Positions 7,347 to 15,512 of a stretch of 64,000 bases of DNA are shown here, in pieces. Each line of letters begins with the position of its first letter. The stretch's first letter is position 1. Under the pieces are notes generated by a model that ran no database searches, had not been told where the DNA came from, and worked only from the letters and a program-made list of their open reading frames with translations. Source of the DNA: Myxococcales bacterium (GTDB lineage: Bacteria > Myxococcota_A > Polyangia > Polyangiales > Polyangiaceae); contig JANYHK010000077.1 in the NCBI GenBank assembly GCA_025359105.1, forward strand, positions 50,871-114,870. Reading direction: 5' to 3'. A program made the translations under genes and the position numbers.

Positions 7347-8938
7347 CCGCTCGAGCCGCGTCGGAGCCGAAGGCGGCGGGGGCGATCGTGATCGGCTCGG
7401 GGATCGGCGGCGCGGCGCTCACGCTGCTCCTCGCCGACGCGGGCATTCCGACGACGCTGCTCGAGAAGAACCGGCGCATCGGGGGCTCGTGCTCGGGCTA
7501 CGAGAAGCAGGGCTTCACGATCGACATCGGCACCCACATGTTCTGCCGCGGGCCCAAGGGGCCGCTCGGCGACGTCCTCCGTCGCGTCGGCGAGGACGGG
7601 GCGATCACGTTCCGCCGGACGCGCGACATCGCCGAGATCCGCTTCCCCGCCAAGCGCGACGTGCCGCGCGCCGTGCGGGTGCCGGCGGAGCTGTGGCGGA
7701 TGCCGCGCTTCGCGCTCGATCTCGCGCGGGAGCTGCGCCTCTCGCCCCGGGACGCGGCGCGTGCCGGGCGGCTCTTCACGCACATCCTGACGATGAGCGA
7801 CGAAGAGGTGACGCGGTGGGACGACCGCACGCTCGAGGAGTTCATCGCGCCGTACGTCGACCACCCGCCGACCGTGGGGATCTTCGGCTTCCTCCTCGGT
7901 CTCTACTTCATTCTGCCCTACTGGCAGGTGTCGGCAGGGGAGGCGCTCCTTTGCTTTCGCAGGATGGCGCGCGACAACTTCCTCTCGTACCCGAAGGGGG
8001 GATCCATCGCGATCCCCGGAACGTTCATTCGGTTGGCGGAGGCGCGAGGCGCCGAGGTCCGCACGAATTGTGGGGTTCGACGGATCGTTACCGAGGCCGG
8101 GAGGACCCGCGGGGTCGAGCTTTCGGACGGAACGTTCATTCCGGCGAGCATCGTCGTCAGCACGTCGAGCCTGCGCACCACCGTGACCCACCTCGTCGGC
8201 TCCGCGGCTTTCCCCGAGGACTATGTCGCGCGCGCCCTCGCCATCCAGGGCTCCTTCATCGCCGTCCAGGCCAAGATCGGCCTGCGGCGCCGCCTCGTCG
8301 ACGCCGGCGCGATCGTCGGCGGCGTGGGCGACGACGTCGATCTTCGCAGCGTCTCGCACGGCGATCTTCGCGCCATGTTCGAGCGCGTCGCGCAGGGGGA
8401 GATACCGCCGCTCGTTCCCTTCTACTGTCCGGTGCCGTCGAACTTCGACCCCGACCTCGCGCCTCCCGGGCACCAGCTCCTCACGGTGTGCTCGGTCGCG
8501 CCGACGAGCGACGTCGCGCTCAAGGATCCCGGCCCGGCGTGGGAGGAGGCGATGCTCCGCACGCTGCGCCGCGTCATCCCCGGGCTCGACGAGAACACGC
8601 TCTTCGTGGACCGCTTCGGCGTCGACTTCATCGAGAAGTGGATCGGCAAGGAGTTCGGGCCTGCGGTCTCCACCGGGCAGACGCCTTCGCAGGTCGGTGC
8701 CCGGCGCCCTCCGGTCCACACGCCCATCCGGGGCCTTTACGTCGCGGGGTGCGGCGCAGGCGGCCGCGGCGTCGGCACCGAGCTCGCCGCCGCGAGCGCC
8801 ATGGAGTGCGCCGACCGCATCCTCGCCGATCTCGGGCGCGGATTTCAGCGAACGCGCGCGAGCCGCGCACAGCGGTCGACGTCTTGGGTCAAGTCCCAGG
8901 TCGTCCGGCCGCTCGCGTGGGCGACGCGCGCCGGATGA
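7343..8938 (+). CDS. CrtI/phytoene desaturase-like FAD oxidoreductase
   Basis: A 531-residue flavoprotein of the phytoene desaturase/carotenoid isomerase family. The FAD-binding dinucleotide fold is near the N-terminus (G18, G20, G23 in IGSGIGGAALTLLL) followed by the NRRIGGSCSGYEKQGF segment and the C-terminal FAD contact GLYVAGCGAGGRGVGTELAAAS. The GTG start at 7343 overlaps the preceding stop (GTGA), the strongest sign of coupling to the diiron gene. Size and motifs match family members of about 500 residues; a tail of ~30 basic residues after the fold is unusual. The substrate could be a carotenoid, retinoid-like compound or other polyene or lipid; nothing else in view is a carotenoid gene. 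Confidence 0.88.
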   Translation: MTARAASEPKAAGAIVIGSGIGGAALTLLLADAGIPTTLLEKNRRIGGSCSGYEKQGFTIDIGTHMFCRGPKGPLGDVLRRVGEDGAITFRRTRDIAEIRFPAKRDVPRAVRVPAELWRMPRFALDLARELRLSPRDAARAGRLFTHILTMSDEEVTRWDDRTLEEFIAPYVDHPPTVGIFGFLLGLYFILPYWQVSAGEALLCFRRMARDNFLSYPKGGSIAIPGTFIRLAEARGAEVRTNCGVRRIVTEAGRTRGVELSDGTFIPASIVVSTSSLRTTVTHLVGSAAFPEDYVARALAIQGSFIAVQAKIGLRRRLVDAGAIVGGVGDDVDLRSVSHGDLRAMFERVAQGEIPPLVPFYCPVPSNFDPDLAPPGHQLLTVCSVAPTSDVALKDPGPAWEEAMLRTLRRVIPGLDENTLFVDRFGVDFIEKWIGKEFGPAVSTGQTPSQVGARRPPVHTPIRGLYVAGCGAGGRGVGTELAAASAMECADRILADLGRGFQRTRASRAQRSTSWVKSQVVRPLAWATRAG

Positions 8939-8984
8939 GCGGCGTCCGGTGACAAGTGGCGGCGCTTGGGCGATCCTCTCTTCG

Positions 8985-10139
8985 ATGCGACGCGCGGCCG
9001 CCCCCGTCCTCCTTTTTGCCCTCATGGGCTGCCAGGACAAGCCGAATGCGACGCCGAGGCCAGTCGCGTCGGCGGCGCCCTCGCCCACGCGGCGCGAGCC
9101 TGCCGCTTTCGCGACCCTCACGCCGCCGCCATTTGCCTCCGCGCGTCCGCCGCAGGCGAAGGACGCGCCGCCGCAGGCGTGGGACGCCGGAAAATCCGTA
9201 TGTGCACCGTCCCGCGAGTCGATCGCGCCGCGCGCCGGATTTCGCCCGGGAACGACCGCCCAGACGACGAGGCGCAGCTACACCCTCAAGGACGACGGCG
9301 TCCTCGAGAGCGCGCCCAAGGGGGATGCCGTCGGCAAGAGGCTCGCCCGCGCGCGACCCGGCACGAAGATCGCGGCCACCTCGTTCGGAGAGCGCGCCGA
9401 GCACGACATCGTCGTCTTCCTCGCCGACCAGAAGACGAGCGACGGAATCATGCTCCAGGCGTTCGCGTCGATCGACGGCCTGCCGCCGACGCGCATCTCC
9501 GAGGACGGGGCGGGCGCCACGTCGGTCGACGTCGCACCCCGCGACAAGAGCGCGATCGTCGCGTACGTCGATGCGCGCTCGGTGATGGTCCCGGTCCACG
9601 CGCGCGTCGTCGAGGAGAAGGACGGCAAGCCGAGCGTCGGGAAGGACGCGGTGCTCTTCATCGGCGGCGCGCCCGACCCGAACGTCGCCGGCGTGCTCGC
9701 GACGAGCGCGACCGCTGCCTATTACGTCCTGCCGATCGCGCGCGATTTGACGACGTTCGGAATGGCGATCGTGCAGATCGACGATCCGCCGCACGAGGAC
9801 GCGAATGTGACGTGGTCGATGTACCCCTACGGGCTCGATCCGGCGCCCATCGCGGCGACGCGCGGCACGACGCCCATCCAGGTCGCGCGCGCCGTCCCCC
9901 GAGCGCCCGGCCTCAACGCGCCGCGGGGCATCGAGCTCGGGCGGATCCAGGACGACGGCGCCTTCCACTCGCTAGGCCTCGTCGCCGATGGCAACGCGGC
10001 GAGCTGGGTCGGCCTCGACGCCGACGGCACCGCTGCGAGCTGGGTCGGCGACGCCAACGTCGCCGCGCCGCGCTCGCTGCTTCTGCGCTACACGGACGGT
10101 CCGAACCTCGCATCCCTGACCCTGGCGTGCCCGCCATGA
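8985..10139 (+). CDS. Putative lipoprotein with beta-propeller-like body
   Basis: A 384-residue exported protein. The signal peptide ends at a lipobox (LFALMGC) and is followed by an Ala/Pro-rich linker. The body has repeated beta-strand units ending in patterns like SVDVAPRDKSAIVAYVDARS and a short internal duplication near the C-terminus (residues in GNAASWVGLD and GTAASWVGDA), consistent with propeller-like blades, but no known domain is certain. I placed the start at 8985 because it opens the signal peptide; the same frame is open much further upstream over the flavoprotein gene. It ends four bases into the frame of an alternative methyltransferase start (ATGA). Confidence 0.78.
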   Translation: MRRAAAPVLLFALMGCQDKPNATPRPVASAAPSPTRREPAAFATLTPPPFASARPPQAKDAPPQAWDAGKSVCAPSRESIAPRAGFRPGTTAQTTRRSYTLKDDGVLESAPKGDAVGKRLARARPGTKIAATSFGERAEHDIVVFLADQKTSDGIMLQAFASIDGLPPTRISEDGAGATSVDVAPRDKSAIVAYVDARSVMVPVHARVVEEKDGKPSVGKDAVLFIGGAPDPNVAGVLATSATAAYYVLPIARDLTTFGMAIVQIDDPPHEDANVTWSMYPYGLDPAPIAATRGTTPIQVARAVPRAPGLNAPRGIELGRIQDDGAFHSLGLVADGNAASWVGLDADGTAASWVGDANVAAPRSLLLRYTDGPNLASLTLACPP

Positions 10140-10228
10140 AGCTCGGCGTCGCCGGTCCGCGCGCCGAGCACTCGCCCCGCACGTTCGCGGGCCTCGCGTA
10201 CCAGCTCCGTGCTAAACGAGGACCCTCG

Positions 10229-10960
10229 ATGGATCCCGAGCTCGACAAGACGCGCGCGTACTACGACGACTTTGCGAAGCGCTACGAGGATCAGCGAAGG
10301 CCCAACGACGGCGCCGGCTACCACGCGCTGATCGACGATCTGGAGATCGACCTCGTCGCCCGGTACGGCACGGGGAAAGAGGTGCTCGAGTGCGGCTGCG
10401 GGACCGGTCTCATTCTCGACCGCGTGCGCTCCTTCGCGCTCGCCGCCCGCGGGATCGATCTCTCGCCCGGCATGCTGGAGAGGGCGCGCGCGCGCGGACT
10501 CGACGTGCGCGAGGGGAGTGTGACGAGCTTGCCGTTCGAGGACGCGTCGTTCGACGTCACCTGTTCGTTCAAGGTCCTCGCGCACGTGCCCGAGATCGAG
10601 CTCGCCCTCGCCGAGATGACCCGGGTCACGCGCCCGGGTGGCGTCGTCCTCGCCGAGTTCTACAACCCGCTCAGCTTCCGCGCCCTCGCCAAGCGCATCG
10701 GCCCCGCCGGCAAGATCAGCGACGCCAAGCGCGAGAGCGACGTCTTCACCCGCTTCGACGATCCGTGGGCGGTGCGCCGCCTCGCCCCCGCGGGGACGCA
10801 CCTCGAGACCGCGCGCGGCGTGCGCATCGTCACGCCAGCGGCGGCCGCGATGCGCTTGCCCGGCATCCGCAGCGTGCTCCGGCGCGTCGAGCACCTGCTG
10901 GCCGACACGCCGGCCGCCTTCTTCGGCGGCTTCTACGTCGCGGTCTTTCGGAAGGCATAG
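10229..10960 (+). CDS. Class I SAM-dependent methyltransferase
   Basis: A UbiE/Methyltransf_11-type enzyme of 243 residues. The SAM-binding motif is VLECGCGTGLIL, followed by the acidic GIDLSPGM loop, the motif-II region FEDASFDVTCSFKVLAHVPE and the PGGVVLAEFYNP strand. I prefer the ATG at 10229, preceded by gagga with a six-base spacer and opening the typical MDPELDKTRAYYDDFA helix. An ATG at 10136 overlapping the upstream stop would add 31 residues. The acceptor is unknown; proximity to the diiron and flavoprotein genes allows a role in tailoring the same lipid or polyene product, but that is a guess. Confidence 0.88.
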   Translation: MDPELDKTRAYYDDFAKRYEDQRRPNDGAGYHALIDDLEIDLVARYGTGKEVLECGCGTGLILDRVRSFALAARGIDLSPGMLERARARGLDVREGSVTSLPFEDASFDVTCSFKVLAHVPEIELALAEMTRVTRPGGVVLAEFYNPLSFRALAKRIGPAGKISDAKRESDVFTRFDDPWAVRRLAPAGTHLETARGVRIVTPAAAAMRLPGIRSVLRRVEHLLADTPAAFFGGFYVAVFRKA

Positions 10961-11045
10961 AGCTTTTGCTCTAATCGCGCCGCGGTGCGCGGCGCCTCGA
11001 GTGTCACGCCCGAGGGTCGTCGACACACCATGGCACACGCGTTCT

Positions 11046-11065
11046 CAAGTAGTTTTAGCTACTTG
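11046..11065. promoter_or_regulatory. Palindrome upstream of a lipoprotein gene
   Basis: CAAGTAG-N6-CTACTTG is a perfect 7-base inverted repeat with a six-base spacer, 31 bases before the start of the lipoprotein at 11097. It lies in the AT-richest stretch of the neighbourhood. Directly downstream (11070-11085) is TGG-N10-GC, a partial -24/-12 arrangement, but it would place the transcript start almost at the ATG, so I do not rely on it. Operator function is inferred. Confidence 0.45.
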
Positions 11066-11096
11066 TGCGTGGCATAGGGCCTGCTTGGCTCGCCGC

Positions 11097-11756
11097 ATGC
11101 GAACCCCGACCTGGTTGGCGATTCCCGTGCTCTCCGCCCTCCTCCCCGCCGCCTGCGGGGGCGCCGTCGAGTCCTCCACCAACTCGGGTCCTTCCGCGAG
11201 CTCGGGCAGTAGCAGCGGAGGTGGCAACAGCAGCAGCAGCAGCAGTACCGGGGGATACGGAGACAAGTGCGTCCCGCGTGCCGCGCCGCGATTTGGCTCC
11301 ACGTCGGTCTACGGCAGGGAGGCGCTCCCCACCGGCGCTTGCGCGGGGGGGGCCACGTGCGAGCTGCTCGTCTCCGACTGCGCGTGCGGCAACTACCCGA
11401 TCGACAACTACGCGTGCGCGTGCGCGGGCGGCACGTGGAGCTGCCGGCTCAAGGATCAAGGTGCGAGCGTTTGCTCGTGCCCTCCGCCGACAGGCAGCGG
11501 CACGGGGCCGACGGGGTGCGTCTACCCGCCGGTGCACAACGATCCGCGCTGTCCGAGCTCGTACTCGAGCGGCTACCGCGGAATCGGCTGCGCTCCGGTC
11601 GGGCTCACCTGCGCGTATCCCGGCGTCGGTGACCCCGACGGAAAGGGCTGCCTGTCGACCGCGATGATGTGGTGCACCGGCCCCAGCGGGGTCGGCGACC
11701 TCGACGCCGGGCCGGACGGCAGTACGGCAGCGGGCAGGTGGGTCACCGCGCAGTGA
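11097..11756 (+). CDS. Cys-rich putative lipoprotein
   Basis: A 219-residue secreted lipoprotein with signal peptide MRTPTWLAIPVLSALLPAAC and lipobox PAAC, then a Ser/Gly low-complexity linker of ~35 residues. The C-terminal ~150 residues contain about a dozen and a half Cys in close pairs (CELLVSDCACG, CACAGGTWSC, CSCPPP), which suggests a disulfide-rich small domain on the cell surface. No enzyme motif is visible. It faces another Cys-rich lipoprotein gene end to end with 30 bases between stops. The two share composition but not alignable sequence. Confidence 0.8.
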   Translation: MRTPTWLAIPVLSALLPAACGGAVESSTNSGPSASSGSSSGGGNSSSSSSTGGYGDKCVPRAAPRFGSTSVYGREALPTGACAGGATCELLVSDCACGNYPIDNYACACAGGTWSCRLKDQGASVCSCPPPTGSGTGPTGCVYPPVHNDPRCPSSYSSGYRGIGCAPVGLTCAYPGVGDPDGKGCLSTAMMWCTGPSGVGDLDAGPDGSTAAGRWVTAQ

Positions 11757-11786
11757 TCGGGGCTGCTGCTCGCGCCAGCCAACCCG

Positions 11787-12347
11787 CTACTGGCAGTCGA
11801 ACGTCGTCTCACCGCTCGGCAGCGTGCTCGGCAGGCACGCGGTGACACAATAGATGTAGCCGCACGGGCTCCCGGGGGACGTGGAGCAGCCGAGAGTCGA
11901 GACGTCGATCCCGCTGGCCTCCGAGCCGCACCGCCCGCAGGTGTCGACGACTCCGTCGCACGTGCACGCAAACGGCGTCGACACCGGGCAGCTGCTCGGG
12001 CTGGGGCGGGGGATACACTTGCCGGCCGCCGCCTGGCCGCACTTGTGATCCGGGTAGTGGCAAAGCTCGCTCGGGCCGCACGCCGCGTTCGAGCGGCAGC
12101 CGGAGCCGGCGTCCTGCGCGTCGGTCGTGGCGCCGTCGTTCCCTTGCGCCGCGTCGGACGTCGTCGCGCCGTCGACACCTCCGTCGCTCGGGTCCCCCGC
12201 GTCGCCAAGGCTCGCGGCGTCCGAGGCGTCGGTTCGCCCGCCGTCCGCGTCGGCGCGCGCGAAGAACGACCAGTCGAGCGAGCACGCGGTCATGCACCCC
12301 GCCAAGAGGGCCCACGCGAGCATCGGCGCCGCCTCCGAGCGTTGCAT
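11787..12347 (-). CDS. Cys-rich putative lipoprotein
   Basis: A 186-residue protein with an N-terminal hydrophobic segment containing two possible lipoboxes (LLAGC and MTAC), then about 55 residues dominated by Asp, Ala and Gly, then a Cys-rich domain (CRSNAACGPSELCHYPDHKCG, split here only for description) with around sixteen Cys. Such modules recur in surface proteins of Polyangia-type bacteria and often carry a CxxxxxCxxxxxC knot. A start at the internal Met (MLAWALLAG) is equally possible. Function unknown. Confidence 0.78.
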   Translation of the reverse strand: MQRSEAAPMLAWALLAGCMTACSLDWSFFARADADGGRTDASDAASLGDAGDPSDGGVDGATTSDAAQGNDGATTDAQDAGSGCRSNAACGPSELCHYPDHKCGQAAAGKCIPRPSPSSCPVSTPFACTCDGVVDTCGRCGSEASGIDVSTLGCSTSPGSPCGYIYCVTACLPSTLPSGETTFDCQ

Positions 12348-12502
12348 CAGCCCAACAGTCTAGCTCACCTACCGCGGCCAGGACCCCGGGCAATCTGCCC
12401 TAGCGCCGGCGCGATGCCGAGGCGCGAGGGCGTCGGAGCGCTAGAAAAACCATCGAATGGTCATGTTGTCCGCGTGGTGGGCTTCTTGCTCAAGGAGCCT
12501 CT

Positions 12503-13189
12503 GTGCGGCGTGTCTCCATGGCTGGGTTGTCCAGCGCTTGCCTCTTCTCCTTCCTCGCCCTCACGTTCGCCTGGGGTGAAGGGCGCGCGGAGGCGCGGGA
12601 GACGAAGCTCGAGCTTGGGGGCGCGTTCGCAGGGTTCGGCACGTACATGCGCGCCATGCCGACGATGACGCTCACCGCGCCGGGCGACTCCCCGCGCAGC
12701 CTGCGTGGTGCGCTCCCTTCGACCGGGCACCTGACGCTGGCCGGCGCTTCGGGGGAGCTCACGGTCGCGGTCGACAGGCATCTCGTCTTCCCGCTCTTCG
12801 GCTTCGCCTTCTCGGCGGCCGTCGGCGGCAGCCCGCGCGTCCTCTCGAGTATCGACGGCTCGATCGTCGAGCAACGTCCGTGGTCGACGTACATGGGCGA
12901 CGTGCTCCTGCCCGGCGTCGGCTACCGCGTGAAGGAGCAGCGGTGGATGTTCTCCGCGGTCGTCCGCACCGGGGTCACCTACGCGGCGATGGGTGCCTCG
13001 GTGGCGAGCGGCGCCGACACGGCGGCCGCCTCGAGCTCGGCGCTCTCCTTTTTGCTGCGCGCCGAGCTCGAGGCGTGCCGCCGTCTCGACCCGGTGGAGC
13101 GCGTCTGCTTCGCCATCTCGCCCAGCATCTACCAGTTCGGATTCGGCAACGCCGTCACCGCCGGCCTGCGGTGGGAGTTTGGACCATGA
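12503..13189 (+). CDS. Putative outer-membrane beta-barrel protein, first gene of an ATP-grasp operon
   Basis: A 228-residue exported protein. The GTG at 12503 is chosen because aaggag precedes it by five bases; the next in-frame ATG is only five codons in. A signal peptide (cleavage near FAWGEGRAEA) leads into alternating hydrophobic strands and the protein ends with an aromatic strand, GLRWEFGP, as outer-membrane barrels usually do. Several strands carry Gly/aromatic girdle patterns. Its stop overlaps the next ATG by four bases. It is the first of four overlapping genes and may supply the outer-membrane component. Confidence 0.7.
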   Translation: MRRVSMAGLSSACLFSFLALTFAWGEGRAEARETKLELGGAFAGFGTYMRAMPTMTLTAPGDSPRSLRGALPSTGHLTLAGASGELTVAVDRHLVFPLFGFAFSAAVGGSPRVLSSIDGSIVEQRPWSTYMGDVLLPGVGYRVKEQRWMFSAVVRTGVTYAAMGASVASGADTAAASSSALSFLLRAELEACRRLDPVERVCFAISPSIYQFGFGNAVTAGLRWEFGP

Positions 13190-14268
13190 AGGCGATCGCT
13201 CTTCTCGCAGGGCTCGCGGTGACAGCGGCGATCTCCGGCTGCGGATTCTCCGGCGAGACCGTCGATCACGTAGGGCAGGGGGACGGCGCCGGTATCCCCG
13301 CGCGCTACGGCACCGTGCTGTCCGACGGATGCACGCCCGACACGTGGCAGGCCTCCGCGCTCGCGTCGGCCGACATGCGCCGCGTGGTGCAGGAGGTCGT
13401 GCTCCTGTGCGCCACCGCGCGCGCGAGCGGCGACGTAGGGCCGGTCGACGGGAGCGCGCGGACCCAGTTCGCCCAGGTCGCCGCCGGGCTTCAGCAGAAG
13501 GGCTACAAGGTGAAGCTCGGCGTGCAGTTCTCCGACGAGACCGCCGAGCGGTACGACGGCGCGCTGACCGCCGCGCAGCTTGCGAGCCCGACGTGGCGCT
13601 TGGAGGTGACGGCGTCGCTCAAGCAGCTCGCCCAGGCCACCGACGGCGTCGAGCTCGTCTTCCACGACCTGCCGCCCACCGCGCGCGGCGACCTGTCCGC
13701 CTTCGTGAAGGAAGTGGGCGCCGCCCTGCGCCCGTCGAAGAAGGTGGGAATCTTCGCGCCGCCGTCCACCCAGGACCCGTCCGACGTCCCGGGAGGCAAC
13801 GCGTTCGATCTCCCCGCGCTCTCGCAGTACATCGATCGCCTCCGTGTCACGACGCTCGACTACGCGGACCCGCAGTCGGGGCCGACCATCGACCCCGGAT
13901 GGGCGGTCGACGCCGTCCGTTTCGCGCAGGGGAGGGTGGGCAGCCTCCCCATCGACGTCGCCGTGCCGCTGTACGGCAACGACGTCAGCGATCTCGGCAC
14001 GCGTAACGTGAGTTACTTCGAGGCGCTGGCGCTGGCGTTCGACTATCGCGTCGCTCCGAGCGCAGGTCCGACCGGCGCGCTCCACCTCTCGTACTCCGAC
14101 GCCACCGGCCGCCCGCACGACGTCTGGTACGACGACGCTCAGTCCACCGTTCGTACGCTGCGCGCATGGGGGCCGCAGGTCATTCCGCCGTCCGTAGGCA
14201 TCCTCTACTACGGCCTCGGCGCCGAAGACCCGCTGCTGTGGCCGACCCTCGCGAGGGCCATGCCATGA
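13186..14268 (+). CDS. GH18-like (YaaH-type) lipoprotein lacking the catalytic acid
   Basis: A 360-residue lipoprotein (lipobox ISGC, C19). The body follows the glycoside hydrolase 18 pattern of spore-germination YaaH proteins: the strand region around 153-185 (DGVELVFHDLPP then SAFVKEVGAALRP) lines up with the catalytic DxxDxDxE strand, and LDYADPQSGPTIDPGWAVDAV resembles the later GH18 substrate strand. The residue expected to be the catalytic Glu is H160, and an Asp before it is Val, so it probably does not hydrolyse glycosides. It may bind glycan or have a new activity. It overlaps both neighbours by ATGA. Confidence 0.72.
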   Translation: MKAIALLAGLAVTAAISGCGFSGETVDHVGQGDGAGIPARYGTVLSDGCTPDTWQASALASADMRRVVQEVVLLCATARASGDVGPVDGSARTQFAQVAAGLQQKGYKVKLGVQFSDETAERYDGALTAAQLASPTWRLEVTASLKQLAQATDGVELVFHDLPPTARGDLSAFVKEVGAALRPSKKVGIFAPPSTQDPSDVPGGNAFDLPALSQYIDRLRVTTLDYADPQSGPTIDPGWAVDAVRFAQGRVGSLPIDVAVPLYGNDVSDLGTRNVSYFEALALAFDYRVAPSAGPTGALHLSYSDATGRPHDVWYDDAQSTVRTLRAWGPQVIPPSVGILYYGLGAEDPLLWPTLARAMP

Positions 14269-15512
14269 CCGCCGAGGTCCGCGCGCTGGGGCGGCTTGAT
14301 CCGCTCTCCGATCCGTCGCTCTTCCGCGAGCTGACGCAGCGCTACCTCGTGTGGGACGCGTACGTCGGCGGCGAGCGTCGTGTCGATCTCCATCCGCTCG
14401 TCCTCTCGCGCGCGCTTCACGCGGCGGCCGTCCGCGCCGCCGAGGGCGTCGTGCGTGCCGTCGGTCACGCGTGCGATCGTGCGCACGAGGATCCGGAAGA
14501 GCGCGCGCGCTACGACCTCCACCCCGAGGTCCTCGCGCTCGCGGCGGCGTCGCAGGAGGCCGGGGATCGCGCTTCGCTCGTCCGCGTCGATCTCCTGCTC
14601 GGTGAGGACGGCACGTGGCGCGCGTGCGAGATCAACGCCGACTGCCCCGGAGGGCACAACGAGGCGCTCGGCCTCCCCCGCCTCGCGCGCGCCGCGGGCT
14701 TCATGAGCGGCGAGAACCCGACCGCGGTCGTCGAGCGGGCGGCCGCGCGCCTGGAGGGCCTGGCGGCGCAGGGAGGCGGCGGCCCTGGCGCTGTCGCACT
14801 CCTGTTCGCGACGGCGTACGCCGAGGACCTTCAGGTCTGCGCGATCATCAAGCGCGCCCTCGAGGCCCGCGGCGTGACCGCCATCCTGACGCCTCCCACC
14901 GCGCCGCGCCTCCGTGGCGAGCGGCTGTTCGTCGGCGACACCGAGATAACTGCGCTCTACAGGTATTTCCCTGCGGAATACATGGAGGGGCAGCGGAACC
15001 TGGAGGACGTCACGCGCGCCATCCGCTCTGGCAGGGTCCGCTCGATGAGCGCCTTCTCGCACATCTTCCTGCAGAGCAAGATGGGCATGGCGCGCGCATC
15101 GGCGCTCGCGCGCGAGCTCTCGCCGGCCGACCGGGCCGACATCGCCTCGCACCTCCCGGACACCCACGATCTCGCCGACGTGCCCCGCGAGGTGCTCCTC
15201 GCCGATCGCGCGGGCTGGGTCGTCAAGCGCGCGCTCGGCCGCGTCGGCGACGAGGTGCACGTCGGCGAGCTCGAGGACGCCGCGGGGTGGACGGTGCTCG
15301 TCGACGACGCGCTCGCCAAGCGCCGTGCCGGCGAGAGCTGGATCGCGCAGCGCTTCATCCGCCAGCGCCGCCTGCCCACGCCGTGGGGGCCGCGCTTCGT
15401 GACGCTCGGCGCGTACGTCCTCGACGGACAGTTCGCCGGCTACTTCGCGCGCATCACCGAGGAGAGCCACGTCTCGCACGACGCCCTCGTCGTCCCGGTG
15501 TTCGTCGAATGA
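14265..15512 (+). CDS. Permuted ATP-grasp ligase, glutathionylspermidine synthase-like
   Basis: A 415-residue cytoplasmic protein resembling the ATP-grasp part of glutathionylspermidine synthase. The family's metal/phosphate motif is visible as ACEINADCPGGHNEA, the nucleotide-binding strand as GWVVKRALGRVGDEVHVG, and the C-terminal RFVTLGAYVLDGQFAGYFAR with ESHVSHDA. The amidase domain of the bifunctional E. coli enzyme is absent. Such stand-alone permuted ATP-grasps typically form amide bonds between a carboxylate and an amine; the substrate here is unknown. The four-base overlaps on both sides put it in one operon with exported proteins, so it may make or tag a small molecule or peptide for the envelope. 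Confidence 0.82.
   Translation: MTAEVRALGRLDPLSDPSLFRELTQRYLVWDAYVGGERRVDLHPLVLSRALHAAAVRAAEGVVRAVGHACDRAHEDPEERARYDLHPEVLALAAASQEAGDRASLVRVDLLLGEDGTWRACEINADCPGGHNEALGLPRLARAAGFMSGENPTAVVERAAARLEGLAAQGGGGPGAVALLFATAYAEDLQVCAIIKRALEARGVTAILTPPTAPRLRGERLFVGDTEITALYRYFPAEYMEGQRNLEDVTRAIRSGRVRSMSAFSHIFLQSKMGMARASALARELSPADRADIASHLPDTHDLADVPREVLLADRAGWVVKRALGRVGDEVHVGELEDAAGWTVLVDDALAKRRAGESWIAQRFIRQRRLPTPWGPRFVTLGAYVLDGQFAGYFARITEESHVSHDALVVPVFVE

Noticed and set aside
11070..11085. TGG-N10-GC element before the lipoprotein at 11097
   Set aside because: Weak consensus and would give a leaderless transcript; only the neighbouring palindrome is kept.
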